Positions 29,248 to 37,445 of a stretch of 64,000 bases of DNA are shown here, piece after piece. The translations under genes and the position numbers were made by a program. The notes beneath the pieces are model-generated. The model made no database searches. It saw nothing but the letters and a program-made list of their open reading frames with translations, and had not been told where the DNA came from. The stretch is from Stigmatella aurantiaca DW4/3-1 (GTDB lineage: Bacteria; Myxococcota; Myxococcia; Myxococcales; Myxococcaceae), in the NCBI RefSeq assembly GCF_000165485.1, contig NC_014623.1, positions 887,501 to 951,500 of the forward strand, given 5' to 3'. Every line of letters begins with the position of its first letter. Position 1 is the first letter of the stretch.

Positions 29248-29456
29248 GCCGTGTCCTCCCAAAGCGATGCCCATGAAGCTGGACTCGCCGTGTCAGAGCT
29301 GCGAGCAAGGGGGCGGTGCTTGGATGCGGAGCGGCCGGGCAGGAGGGACGGCTCGCAGGGGCCGCTTGCCGGCGCCGTCCACCGTGCAACGAAGGCTGTC
29401 CACCCGGGGCTTCTGGGAGTGGCAATGCACGCGGGCCGTGCCATGGTCGCTCCCCC

Positions 29457-30062
29457 ATGAGCAAGCGTGACAAGCCTCCCTCTTCCGAGCTGGTCTCGGC
29501 GGCCGACGCCCTGGATGCCCAGTTGCGCCGCTTCGAGTCGCTGGCGGACCAATTCCGCCGCGCCCCGTTGAACTCGGAGAAGAGCCTGGAGCGCGCCTCC
29601 AGGCTGCTCCGGGAGGTCGCCGAGCAGGATGGGGTGCTCAACGAGAGCGTGAGCGCCCTGGTGGCGGCGGTGGCGAAGACGCGCGACCGGCAGCAGAAGG
29701 AGGCCGACTCCGTCAACGCGCATGCCCAGCACCTGCAGGAGCGGGCCGAGACGTTCAAGGCGTTGCTGGGGCGCTACGGCGCGCTGGGCCAGAGCGCCGC
29801 GGAGCTCAACCAGCGGATGCAGGAGTTCGCCGCGCTGCGGGCCCAGGCCCAGGGCGAGGAGCACAGCGCCGCGCTGCTCAGCAGTTTGCAGGGGCTCGAG
29901 GAGCGCATGGGCCAGGTGGCGGACGAGGCCCGGGCCGTGGTCGATCAGGCCGAGGCGCAGGACTTCGCGGACGTGGGCCGGCAGGCGGAATCCCTCCGCC
30001 AGCAGATCCTCTCCGCGCGCAACAAGCTGGGGTTGGTGCGCAAGGGCATCGGCGCCCCCTGA
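29457..30062 (+). CDS. Hypothetical coiled-coil protein
   Basis: 201 residues, cytoplasmic, almost entirely helical with heptad-like spacing (LDAQLRRFESLADQF, then LERASRLLREVAEQ and SSLQGLEERMGQVADEARAV). No TM segment or domain that I can name. The start ATG follows no clear Shine-Dalgarno. It may be a structural or scaffolding protein. Confidence 0.65.
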   Translation: MSKRDKPPSSELVSAADALDAQLRRFESLADQFRRAPLNSEKSLERASRLLREVAEQDGVLNESVSALVAAVAKTRDRQQKEADSVNAHAQHLQERAETFKALLGRYGALGQSAAELNQRMQEFAALRAQAQGEEHSAALLSSLQGLEERMGQVADEARAVVDQAEAQDFADVGRQAESLRQQILSARNKLGLVRKGIGAP

Positions 30063-30069
30063 GCCGACG

Positions 30070-30477
30070 TCAGCTCAGGTAGGTGGGGGCGAAGGCGTCG
30101 GGATCCTCGATGCGCTGGCGCCCCGCGAAGCCGGTCTCCAATTCATGCCAGTGGTCCACCGACGTCTCGCCGTAACGCCAGCACAGGTAGACCGTGCGCT
30201 CGCTGAGCAACGCGTGGAAGTCCACCAAGCCATCGGCTGCCTTCACCTCGATGCCCATCTCCTGGAGCGGGTGGAGTTCGGCGCGGATCCGCTCGAGCAG
30301 CGCGGTGTGTTGCTCCTGAAGTGTTTCCGTGAAGGCATCGCGCTTGCCCTGGCTTCTCAAGGCCTCCAACTCCTTGGAGATTTCTTGAGCGCGCGTGACC
30401 CAAGGCCGGACCCGCTCGAAGGTCCGGTTGAGCAAGGGGACCATTCTGTTCGCCTCATCCACGCCGAAGTAGCGCAT
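30070..30477 (-). CDS. DUF2203 family protein
   Basis: 135 residues. The start RYFGVDEANRMVPLLNRTFERV fits the usual first residues of DUF2203 (xxFTxEEANxxLP), so I chose ATG 30477 over upstream starts. The C-terminal YLCWRYGETSVDHWHELETGFAGRQ is also family-typical. Helical, cytoplasmic. Function is unknown; it lies downstream of a SprT-like gene on the same strand. Confidence 0.82.
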   Translation of the reverse strand: MRYFGVDEANRMVPLLNRTFERVRPWVTRAQEISKELEALRSQGKRDAFTETLQEQHTALLERIRAELHPLQEMGIEVKAADGLVDFHALLSERTVYLCWRYGETSVDHWHELETGFAGRQRIEDPDAFAPTYLS

Positions 30478-30545
30478 GCCCACGCAGCATGCATTGGCCC
30501 GGCCCTGGGAGGCCATGTGGCCCGCGGGAACTTGTCCGCGGACGT

Positions 30546-31310
30546 TCAACTCCTCAACAGCGAGCGCAGGTGCTCGTGCTGCCACCGCTGGGCCGCATCC
30601 CTCAAGGGAAAGGCCCGCTCGCGTTCGAGGAACTCCGGTGGGTGCGAGGGGTGCCGGCTCCCGTCCTCCCCGGGGAAGAGCTGGTGCAGCATCGCGTGGA
30701 ACACCACGGCTTCCACCACGAAGGCCGGGACGTGGGGTTGATCCAGCGCCGGGTGGACGCGGATTTCCCCCAGCCGGGAGTCATACCCCGCCAGGAGAAT
30801 CGTCTTTCGCCGCTTCTGGCCCGGGCGCCGGGCCCACCCAATGTCCGCCTGGAGACGCCCGTCGAAGTAGGTGGTGTTGAGGCGCTGGTAGATGGCGCGC
30901 AGGTCGAAGCACCGGCCGCGTGTCTTCAGGGGCGCCCCGGGCTGGCGCGTGCGCCGCACCCGCTCCCGGCGCTCCCGGGCGTGTGCCTCCAGCAGGCTCC
31001 GGGCGTCCGCGTCCGCGTGGCCCACGAAGTTCGCGATGGCCTGGACCACGGGCTCGGGCGCGTCCAGGAAGAGGTGGTGGGCGCGCACCCGCAGCCCGGT
31101 CCCCTGGCGGCGGAAGCTGACCAGGGTGGCGCGGTTGTCGGTGAGCGTGAGGTGGACCGGAACGCCCAGCCGCTCCGAGAGCTGGCGGGCAAGCCTGGCT
31201 GCCTGAGGAAGGGACTCGGCGCGCGTGGGGAGGACCCGGGCATCCCGTGGGGGGCGGGAAAGCTCCGGCACGTCAAACAGGGCGAGCTGCATGTCCGGTC
31301 GCGAGCCCAT
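30546..31310 (-). CDS. SprT-like (zincin fold) protein lacking the catalytic Glu
   Basis: About 254 residues (the start at ATG 31310, 31292 or 31328 is uncertain). The C-terminal half has the SprT-like pattern RAIYQRLNTTYFDGRLQADIGWAR, then LGEIRVHPALDQP and PAFVVEAVVFHAMLHQLFP, followed by a downstream His-rich segment. The zinc-binding HExxH reads HAMLH: the codon at 30693-30695 is GCG (Ala), one base from GAG (Glu). Without that Glu, peptidase activity should be lost while metal binding by the two His could remain. The N-terminal half has no family I recognise. Confidence 0.78.
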   Translation of the reverse strand: MGSRPDMQLALFDVPELSRPPRDARVLPTRAESLPQAARLARQLSERLGVPVHLTLTDNRATLVSFRRQGTGLRVRAHHLFLDAPEPVVQAIANFVGHADADARSLLEAHARERRERVRRTRQPGAPLKTRGRCFDLRAIYQRLNTTYFDGRLQADIGWARRPGQKRRKTILLAGYDSRLGEIRVHPALDQPHVPAFVVEAVVFHAMLHQLFPGEDGSRHPSHPPEFLERERAFPLRDAAQRWQHEHLRSLLRS

Positions 31311-31380
31311 GTGCCTCAGTTTAGGCAAGAGGCCGGCGGTTTCCCAGCCTCCACCGGGCCCGACTGTTCACGGCGCTCCC

Positions 31381-32082
31381 CTACAGCTCCAGGAAGGCAA
31401 GCAGTGCCCCCAGGTCCTCCTCCGACAGGGCCTCGAGGCTGTAGAGCGGCATGTTGCCGCCGACGCCGAAGAACTGGCCGTGGCGGACCTTCTCGATGAC
31501 GACGAGCGATTGGGGCACCCCTGGGAAGAGGATGTCGTAGTCATTCACCACCTCGGGCAGCACGGAGGCCTGCTCCGTGAGGCGGCCCTTCCCGGTGTGG
31601 GGCTCGCCGTGGCAGTCCTGGCAGGCCGCGCGGTAGACCTCGGCGCCGCGGCGGACGGTGCCCCGGGGCACTTCCATGATGTCCTTCACCACGGTGAAGG
31701 GCAGCGCGGGGGCCTGCGGCTCTGGGCTGATGCGGACGAGGTACTCGTAAAGGGCCCGGGACTTCGGCTCCTCGCGCGTCAGCGGGGCCACGCCGCGCAT
31801 GAAGTGGACGTAACAGAAGTTCACCGCGTTCAGCAGATCGGTCTCGTAGCCCCCCCACCAGCTGGGGCGGAACGCCGTGTTGTGGAGGGTGTGCCCCGCC
31901 AGCAGGCTCCCTGCCGCCGGCGAGGGCGTGGTGGCGTGGCACGTCGCGCACGAGAAGCGGTTGAACTGGCTCTCCGAGAGCCGGGCGTCCTGGAACAGCT
32001 CCTCGCCGAAGTCCGCGGCGGAGGAGGAGGACTCCCCACAGCCCGCGGCCAGCAGTCCCACCAGCAGTCCGGCCCACCTCAT
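31381..32082 (-). CDS. Di-haem cytochrome c-type lipoprotein
   Basis: 233 residues, lipoprotein signal (GLLAAGC). Two CxxCH haem motifs, CATCH (residues about 45-49) and CQDCH (about 150-154), with further Met and His residues as possible axial ligands. The ATG overlaps the stop of the propeller gene (ATGA), so it is the last gene of an operon of four extracytoplasmic proteins. An electron-transfer role in the periplasm or outer membrane is likely; the partner is not in view. Confidence 0.88.
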   Translation of the reverse strand: MRWAGLLVGLLAAGCGESSSSAADFGEELFQDARLSESQFNRFSCATCHATTPSPAAGSLLAGHTLHNTAFRPSWWGGYETDLLNAVNFCYVHFMRGVAPLTREEPKSRALYEYLVRISPEPQAPALPFTVVKDIMEVPRGTVRRGAEVYRAACQDCHGEPHTGKGRLTEQASVLPEVVNDYDILFPGVPQSLVVIEKVRHGQFFGVGGNMPLYSLEALSEEDLGALLAFLEL

Positions 32083-33326
32083 GGCTTTCCCCGCAGGAGC
32101 GTCACCGAGTCCGGGAAGATGCCCACTTCGACCGTCTTCAGCACCTTCTCCTCTTTCAGGTCCACCAGGTGCAGCGTGCCGGGGCCCTCATGGTCGCCTT
32201 CGCAGACGACGAGCCCGTGCGTCCCGTCCGGCAGGAGTTCCACCTGGTGGGCATTGAGGCAGCCGCTGGGGGCCAGGGGAATCTCCCGCAGCACGCTGCC
32301 GGTGGCCGGGTCGACGATGGCGAGCGCGTCCCCCCGCTGGTACGGCATGTAGAGGGTGTGGCCGTCCGCCGTGAAGGCGCCGAACAGTGGAGGCCCTCCC
32401 AGGAACACGGTGCGATCCGGGTCCATGGTGAGCGTCACCGGATCCAGGTACTGCACCGAGCGGCTCCGGAGCGAGCTGACCCACACCCCGCCCGTGGTGG
32501 GGGAGACGGTGATCGCATAGGGCTCGTGCCGGGGGGCGATGGCGGAGCCTGCGTTGCTGGAGACCTTGACCCGCGTGACGGGGTGGTTCGGGGCCACCAG
32601 GTCCACGATGGCGACCTCATCCGAGTAGCAGGCGATGTACAGGCGGCGGCCATCGGGGGCCAGGCGGACCGCGTGGGGGGCGGGGCACACCGCCACCATG
32701 GCCTGGCGGCTCAGGGTCTGGGTGTCGAGGATGGCCAGGCGCGCCTCCATCTCCTGCTCGGAGCCGCCCCGCTGGAACACCTCGGAGATCCTCAGCACGT
32801 CGAAGTGGGTCTGGTACAGCGTCCGTCCATCCGGGCTGAGGAGGAGGTCCCCCGGGTTGCGGTCCACGCGCACCGAGCCGACGAGCTGGTGGGTGAGCGC
32901 ATCCATCTTGAGGCTGTAGCCATCCGCGGTGCCGGTGCCGTGGGAGCCGTGCGGCCCCTCGCCACTGCCGCCCTCCACGTAGTTGGAGATGCCCACATAA
33001 TAGAAGGCGCCATCCGGCGAGGCGGCGGAGTGGTGCGGCCCCTCCAGCTCCACGGGGTTGAGCCCCACCGGAACGCGTGTCAGCTCGCCCCAGTTCGCCG
33101 TGCCCAGCGTGTCCAGGTCCAGCAGGCTGACGGTGTCCTCCTTGCTGTTGGTGATGAGGATGCGCCCCAGTGGCCCCGGTGGGGGAATGCGGCCGGGCGA
33201 GGGCCATGGGGTCCCGGGGCCGTACTCCAGCTCGGGAATCTCCAGCGGGTCGGACGCATCGTTCTCCTGGCAAGCGGTCAGCAGCAAGGGGGCCACGAGG
33301 GCCCATCGCCAGTGGAAGCGGCTCAT
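32079..33326 (-). CDS. YVTN-type beta-propeller lipoprotein
   Basis: 415 residues, lipoprotein signal (LLLTAC), then repeated propeller blades with the SPDGRTLYQTHFDV and APDGRRLYIACYSDE and TADGHTLYMPYQRGD pattern typical of YVTN/NHL-like seven-bladed domains, ending LLPDGTHGLVV. Its start overlaps the end of the upstream lipoprotein (ATGA), and its stop overlaps the cytochrome start. It may bind a metal, cofactor or surface ligand; this is inference from the fold. Confidence 0.85.
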   Translation of the reverse strand: MSRFHWRWALVAPLLLTACQENDASDPLEIPELEYGPGTPWPSPGRIPPPGPLGRILITNSKEDTVSLLDLDTLGTANWGELTRVPVGLNPVELEGPHHSAASPDGAFYYVGISNYVEGGSGEGPHGSHGTGTADGYSLKMDALTHQLVGSVRVDRNPGDLLLSPDGRTLYQTHFDVLRISEVFQRGGSEQEMEARLAILDTQTLSRQAMVAVCPAPHAVRLAPDGRRLYIACYSDEVAIVDLVAPNHPVTRVKVSSNAGSAIAPRHEPYAITVSPTTGGVWVSSLRSRSVQYLDPVTLTMDPDRTVFLGGPPLFGAFTADGHTLYMPYQRGDALAIVDPATGSVLREIPLAPSGCLNAHQVELLPDGTHGLVVCEGDHEGPGTLHLVDLKEEKVLKTVEVGIFPDSVTLLRGKP

Positions 33327-33949
33327 GGGGTGGTGCTGGCCGCCCGGCGGAACGTCCGGGGCGCCTCCTGGAGGTAGGGGCCTTCGGTGAGGCGGTTTTC
33401 GAGGAGGTAGGCGCTCATCACCTGCATCGAGAGGTCTTTGCCTGCCGCCGTGCCCATCGTCTTCCAGGACTCGGCGTCCACCTGCCAGGACAGCTCCGAG
33501 GTGAGCACCTCGAGGGGGCACTGGCGGCCGGGCACCGTCACCTGCACCAGATAGATGTAGCCCGTGTAGGGCGGCAGATGGGCCTCGGCCGTGGGAAGCA
33601 GCAGCTCGCCCAGCCACGCCAGCGGGCCCGGAGACCTTCGGGGATGGGCCAGGGCGTAGCGGCTGGGGGCGGCGCTCGTCCGCGAGGAGATGGGCGGCGT
33701 CCAGGAGAAGCGGGGCGGCGCGGCATCGGCGGCGAACGACTGCCCCTCGGACGGTGTGTCCAGCGTCACCGCTTGAGAGGAGTTCTTCTGCTTCTTCGCC
33801 GCGTCCACCATGGTCATCCACGCCTCGTCCGTGGCGGAGCCGCCGTAGAGGGGCTCGCCGCACTCGTTCGTCTCGTCCTCGCCACAGCCGGAGGCCAGCA
33901 GCAGGGCGGATGCGCAGGTGATCCAGAGGATGCGAGATCGGATCGTCAT
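33323..33949 (-). CDS. Hypothetical lipoprotein of the propeller/cytochrome operon
   Basis: 208 residues, lipoprotein signal (ALLLASGC). The mature part has a segment FSWTPPISS and a beta-rich region around TGYIYLVQVTVPGRQCPLEVLT, with ELSWQVDAESWKTMG. I do not recognise a family. The start is 2 nt after the upstream BNR gene stop and its stop overlaps the next start, so it belongs to the same operon. Confidence 0.7.
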   Translation of the reverse strand: MTIRSRILWITCASALLLASGCGEDETNECGEPLYGGSATDEAWMTMVDAAKKQKNSSQAVTLDTPSEGQSFAADAAPPRFSWTPPISSRTSAAPSRYALAHPRRSPGPLAWLGELLLPTAEAHLPPYTGYIYLVQVTVPGRQCPLEVLTSELSWQVDAESWKTMGTAAGKDLSMQVMSAYLLENRLTEGPYLQEAPRTFRRAASTTP

Positions 33950-33951
33950 GG

Positions 33952-35241
33952 TCAGGAACTCCGGGAAGTGCGCCGCCGGAAGCGACGGAGCGTGGCGAGG
34001 GTCAGGAGCAGCAGGGAGGGGGAGGTCCATCCGGCCGTGGTGCTGCACCCTTTCTTGGGCGGTGATTCGGGCAGGGGCTCGGGCGTGCCCGCGTCCGGGG
34101 AGGTGTCTCCGGGGATCTCCGGGACGGGGGCGCCAAACAGATCGGCGAGCTGCGGCCAGCGCTGGGGACAGGTCCGTTGGACAGGCGTTCCCTGCGGACA
34201 GAGGTGCGCGCCCTGGATGGTGTGGAGGCCGAAGTAGGGCTCCCACGTGTTGCCCTCGTCCCGGCTGCGCGCCAGCGCCCAGTCGTGCACCCAGCTCGAG
34301 CCACACGCATATAAGGTGTCTCCCACCCGGGTCGCGCAGGCATTGCCCTCGGGGCGGGGCAGCGTGACGGAGGCCTCGCCCTGCCGCGTGCGATAGAGAT
34401 AGACGGGGGTCGCCGCCCAGACGGTGTTGCCGTCCGCCGAGGCCTCCACGCCCACGAGCACGTCGGCGATCTTCATCAACTGCGTCAGCGTGGCGCCCCC
34501 ATCCTGGCTCTCCAGCACATAGGTGAAGCCCTGGTCGGACACCTGGACCCAGAGCCGGTCCGGCGAGGACTCGCTGACCCGCATCAGAATGAGGTTGTAG
34601 GGGCGGGTGAACCCGGACAGGGCTTGGGGCAGCCGGGTCCAGTTCTTCCCTCCGTCATCGCTGCGGGACAGGAACATCTCCTGGGCTTCCTGTCCGGACG
34701 CGTAGAGGCGGCTGGGCTCGGAGGGGGCCAGGTGGATGGCGGAGTAGCGGACAGCCGGGCTCACCGGCAGCAGGGGCTCCCAGGTCTCCCCGCCATCATG
34801 GGAGCGGTAGAGGCTGTTGCTGGATGTGGGCTTTCCGGTGGAGACGAACATGCGCTGTTCGTCGGTGGGATGGACGGCGAGGCTTGTGACCCACGTGTCC
34901 TGGAAGAAGGGGTGGGCCGCCCAGGTGCAGCCGTTGTCGCGCGAGCGGACCAGGGCACTGCCCGTCGCGGCGAGGATGTCCCCGCCCTGGAGCCAGAAGT
35001 AGCGCTCGGGCCGCCACGCGCCGACCTCCATGCCCTCGGGGCAGATCCACCGCCACGTCTCCCCGCTGTCGAGCGAGATGACGGCGCCGAAGGAGGCCCC
35101 GACCAGCATGTGCTCCGGGTGCTCCCGGCGCAGGGTGACATTGGAGGTTTCTGGCAACCCCATGTGCGCCCATGCGGGCAGGGCGCACAGCACCAGCAGG
35201 GCCAGCAGCCCCCGCCGGAGGGGGGAGAAGCGTGTCGTCAT
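33952..35241 (-). CDS. BNR/Asp-box beta-propeller protein with MYXO-CTERM-like C-terminus
   Basis: 429 residues with a signal peptide (LLALLVLCALPAWA). BNR/Asp-box motifs recur (SLDSGETW, SRDNGCTW, SHDGGETW, SDDGGKNW, SQDGGATL, SRDEGNTW), giving a six-bladed propeller as in sialidases and related surface proteins. The C-terminus is KKGCSTTAG, a hydrophobic helix, then an Arg cluster (LRRFRRR), the layout of MYXO-CTERM sorting signals that anchor proteins at the myxobacterial cell surface. It heads the four-gene operon. No sialidase Arg triad is evident, so a binding role is as likely as catalysis. Confidence 0.82.
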   Translation of the reverse strand: MTTRFSPLRRGLLALLVLCALPAWAHMGLPETSNVTLRREHPEHMLVGASFGAVISLDSGETWRWICPEGMEVGAWRPERYFWLQGGDILAATGSALVRSRDNGCTWAAHPFFQDTWVTSLAVHPTDEQRMFVSTGKPTSSNSLYRSHDGGETWEPLLPVSPAVRYSAIHLAPSEPSRLYASGQEAQEMFLSRSDDGGKNWTRLPQALSGFTRPYNLILMRVSESSPDRLWVQVSDQGFTYVLESQDGGATLTQLMKIADVLVGVEASADGNTVWAATPVYLYRTRQGEASVTLPRPEGNACATRVGDTLYACGSSWVHDWALARSRDEGNTWEPYFGLHTIQGAHLCPQGTPVQRTCPQRWPQLADLFGAPVPEIPGDTSPDAGTPEPLPESPPKKGCSTTAGWTSPSLLLLTLATLRRFRRRTSRSS

Positions 35242-35328
35242 CGCAGCGGGCTCCCGGGAACACGGCCTCGACCGGCCTCGAGGATATCCCGAGAATAGCC
35301 GCCCCTGTTCCCTTAGGAGGAGTCCTGG

Positions 35329-36057
35329 ATGAAAGCCTGCCCTTCCTCGCTTGCTGTCCCCGTCCTGGTGTGGCTCGTCGCGAGCGCCTGTGCCCACTCG
35401 CCCGCCCCAGGAGGTCACGCTCCCTCGGGTGAGGGGCACGGGGGGCACGCGGGGGCGCATCCGGAAGGGATGATCCACCGCTTCGAGAAGGCGGAGGAGT
35501 GGGAGGAGCGCTTCGAGGATCCGGCACGGGATGCGTGGCAGAAACCGGACGAGGTCATCGCCGCGCTCGCGCTGCCTGCCGATGCCCAGGTGGCGGATCT
35601 CGGCTCGGCCACCGGTTATTTCGCCGTGCGGTTGGCGAAGGCCGTGCCCCAGGGGCACGTGTTCGGCGTGGACATCGAGCCGGACATGGCGCGCTACCTG
35701 GGAGCGCGTGCTCGCCGGGAGGGCCTGGCCCACCTCACCCCGGTGCTCGGCGAGCCCGCGGATTCAAAGCTGCCCCGGCCCGTGGATCTGGTGCTCGTGG
35801 TGGACACGTACCATCACATCGCGGACCGGGTGGCGTACTTCCGCAAGCTCCAGGAGGTGCTCACGCCGCGCGGCCGCGTGGCCATCATCGACTTTCGCAA
35901 GGGCCAGTCCATGGGCCCCCGGGAGGAGCACAAGTTGGCTCCGGAACAGGTGCGTCAGGAGTTGGAGGCGGCAGGCTACCGGCCCATCGAGGAGCACGGC
36001 TTCTTGCCCCACCAGTATTTCCTCGTCTTCGCGCCCGTGAAGTCCAGCAGCCCCTGA
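35329..36057 (+). CDS. Exported class I methyltransferase-like lipoprotein
   Basis: 242 residues, ATG after AGGAGGAG. The N-terminus is a lipoprotein signal (WLVASAC) followed by a His/Gly-rich spacer (HGGHAGAHPEG). A complete SAM-binding fold follows: VADLGSATGYFAVRLA (motif I), VFGVDIEPDM, LVVDTYHHIADRVAYF and a tail FLPHQYFLVFA. SAM is not expected outside the cytoplasm, so either the signal is not used or the protein has another function. The divergent propeller operon starts 88 bases away. Confidence 0.8.
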   Translation: MKACPSSLAVPVLVWLVASACAHSPAPGGHAPSGEGHGGHAGAHPEGMIHRFEKAEEWEERFEDPARDAWQKPDEVIAALALPADAQVADLGSATGYFAVRLAKAVPQGHVFGVDIEPDMARYLGARARREGLAHLTPVLGEPADSKLPRPVDLVLVVDTYHHIADRVAYFRKLQEVLTPRGRVAIIDFRKGQSMGPREEHKLAPEQVRQELEAAGYRPIEEHGFLPHQYFLVFAPVKSSSP

Positions 36058-36190
36058 GTGGGCTGGCCCGAGGGGGGCCCGCCATGTCCTTCCTCGGGGA
36101 AAGGGCTGTGGTAGCTTGAGACCCCGTTGGCCGGTGTAGGTGTGTGGGTCAGATGGCCTCCGACCGTTCAGGACAGCAGGGGAACTCGAC

Positions 36191-37429
36191 ATGGCGCATT
36201 CCGTGGCGGAGGTCGACATCTTGGAGAATGGGGCGGGGGTGGGCTCGGCGGGAGGGAGCGCCTACCAGGTGGTGCAGTGGCTTGCCATGCGGGGCGAGGT
36301 GGACACGGCGGTCCAGCTCTACGAGGACTTGAGCGCGGCGCAGCGCGAGCGGCTGCTGCGCGAAGCGGGCGCGGCCTCGGTCGAGGAGCGCAAGGGGTTG
36401 GTGGAGGTGTTGCGGCGGGCGCGGGACTTCATCGGCGCGGCGCGGCTGCTGCAAGGCAGTGGCTCGGAGGCGGAGGCGGCCTCCCTGTACGAGCAGGGCG
36501 GCAGCCAGGTGGAGGCGGCGGAGGCCTACCTGCGCTCGGGGGACATTGCCCGGGCGGCCGAAGCGCTGGAGCGGGGCGGGGCCCTGGAGCGGGCGCTGGA
36601 GCTGTACCGAGGGCTCGGGGCGCGCGAGTCCATGGCGCAGTGTCTGGCGCGGCTGGGCCGGCCGCTGGAGGCGGCGGCGGTGTACCGCGAGCTGGGCAAC
36701 GTGCATGCCGAGGTGGAGGCGCTGTGCGGCGTGCCCGTGGACGATGCGAAGCACCTGGAGTCCGTGCTGCGCATCTGCACCCTGCTGGACAACGAGGGGC
36801 AGACGCGGCGGGCGCTGGCGCTGCTGGTGGACACGCTCCGGGGCTCGGAAGAGGCGCGCTCGGATCCCGCGGTGCTCGCCGAGCAGGCCCGGCTGCTCAA
36901 GCGGGTGGGCCGGGACACGGAGGCCAACGAGGTGCTCGCGCGCTTGCCGGGCGCTGGCACCCAGCTCTCGTCGGTGCCGCAGGTGGCCCGGACGCCGTCG
37001 GCCCCCAGTGGCTATGGCTACCTCAAGGCCATCCCCATCTTTGGCGAACTGGCCCTGGACGACATGAAGGACCTGTACCGGGTGGCCCAGCAGGTGCTCA
37101 TCCCGGAGGGGGCCACGGTGCTGGAGAAGGGCACGCAGGGCTCGGGCCTCTTCGTGCTGCTGGAGGGCACGGTGGATGTGTTCAGCGGCCCGGAGCAGGA
37201 CGCCAAGCGGCTCAACACGCTGGGGCCCGGCGCGTACCTGGGGGAAATCTCCCTCATCCAGGATGGGCTGACCTCGGCCCTGGTGCGCGCGCGCACGGCG
37301 GTGCGGGCGCTCCGGATCACCCGGGCGGGATTCCAGCACTACCTGGACACGCACGACGCGGCGGCGTTGCGCATCTACCGGCTCTTTACCCGGAACCTCG
37401 CGGCGCGCGTGCGCGCGCTCAGCACATGA
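36191..37429 (+). CDS. TPR protein with a C-terminal cyclic nucleotide-binding domain
   Basis: 412 residues from ATG 36191, preceded by AGGGG. The N-terminal 240 residues are short helical repeats with paired Ala/Gly-rich helices (ARDFIGAARLLQGSGSEAEAA, EQGGSQVEAAEAYLRSGDI, RAAEALERGGALERALELYRGL), like TPR/Sel1-type arrays. A cNMP-binding domain follows (IPEGATVLEKGTQGSGLFVLLEG and GAYLGEISLI with RTAVRALRI). No DNA-binding domain. It is likely a cyclic-nucleotide-responsive scaffold, possibly linked to cyclases such as the one at 6973-9324. It is immediately followed by a related gene. Confidence 0.85.
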   Translation: MAHSVAEVDILENGAGVGSAGGSAYQVVQWLAMRGEVDTAVQLYEDLSAAQRERLLREAGAASVEERKGLVEVLRRARDFIGAARLLQGSGSEAEAASLYEQGGSQVEAAEAYLRSGDIARAAEALERGGALERALELYRGLGARESMAQCLARLGRPLEAAAVYRELGNVHAEVEALCGVPVDDAKHLESVLRICTLLDNEGQTRRALALLVDTLRGSEEARSDPAVLAEQARLLKRVGRDTEANEVLARLPGAGTQLSSVPQVARTPSAPSGYGYLKAIPIFGELALDDMKDLYRVAQQVLIPEGATVLEKGTQGSGLFVLLEGTVDVFSGPEQDAKRLNTLGPGAYLGEISLIQDGLTSALVRARTAVRALRITRAGFQHYLDTHDAAALRIYRLFTRNLAARVRALST

Positions 37430-37445
37430 TTCGCGGGGGCGGTGG

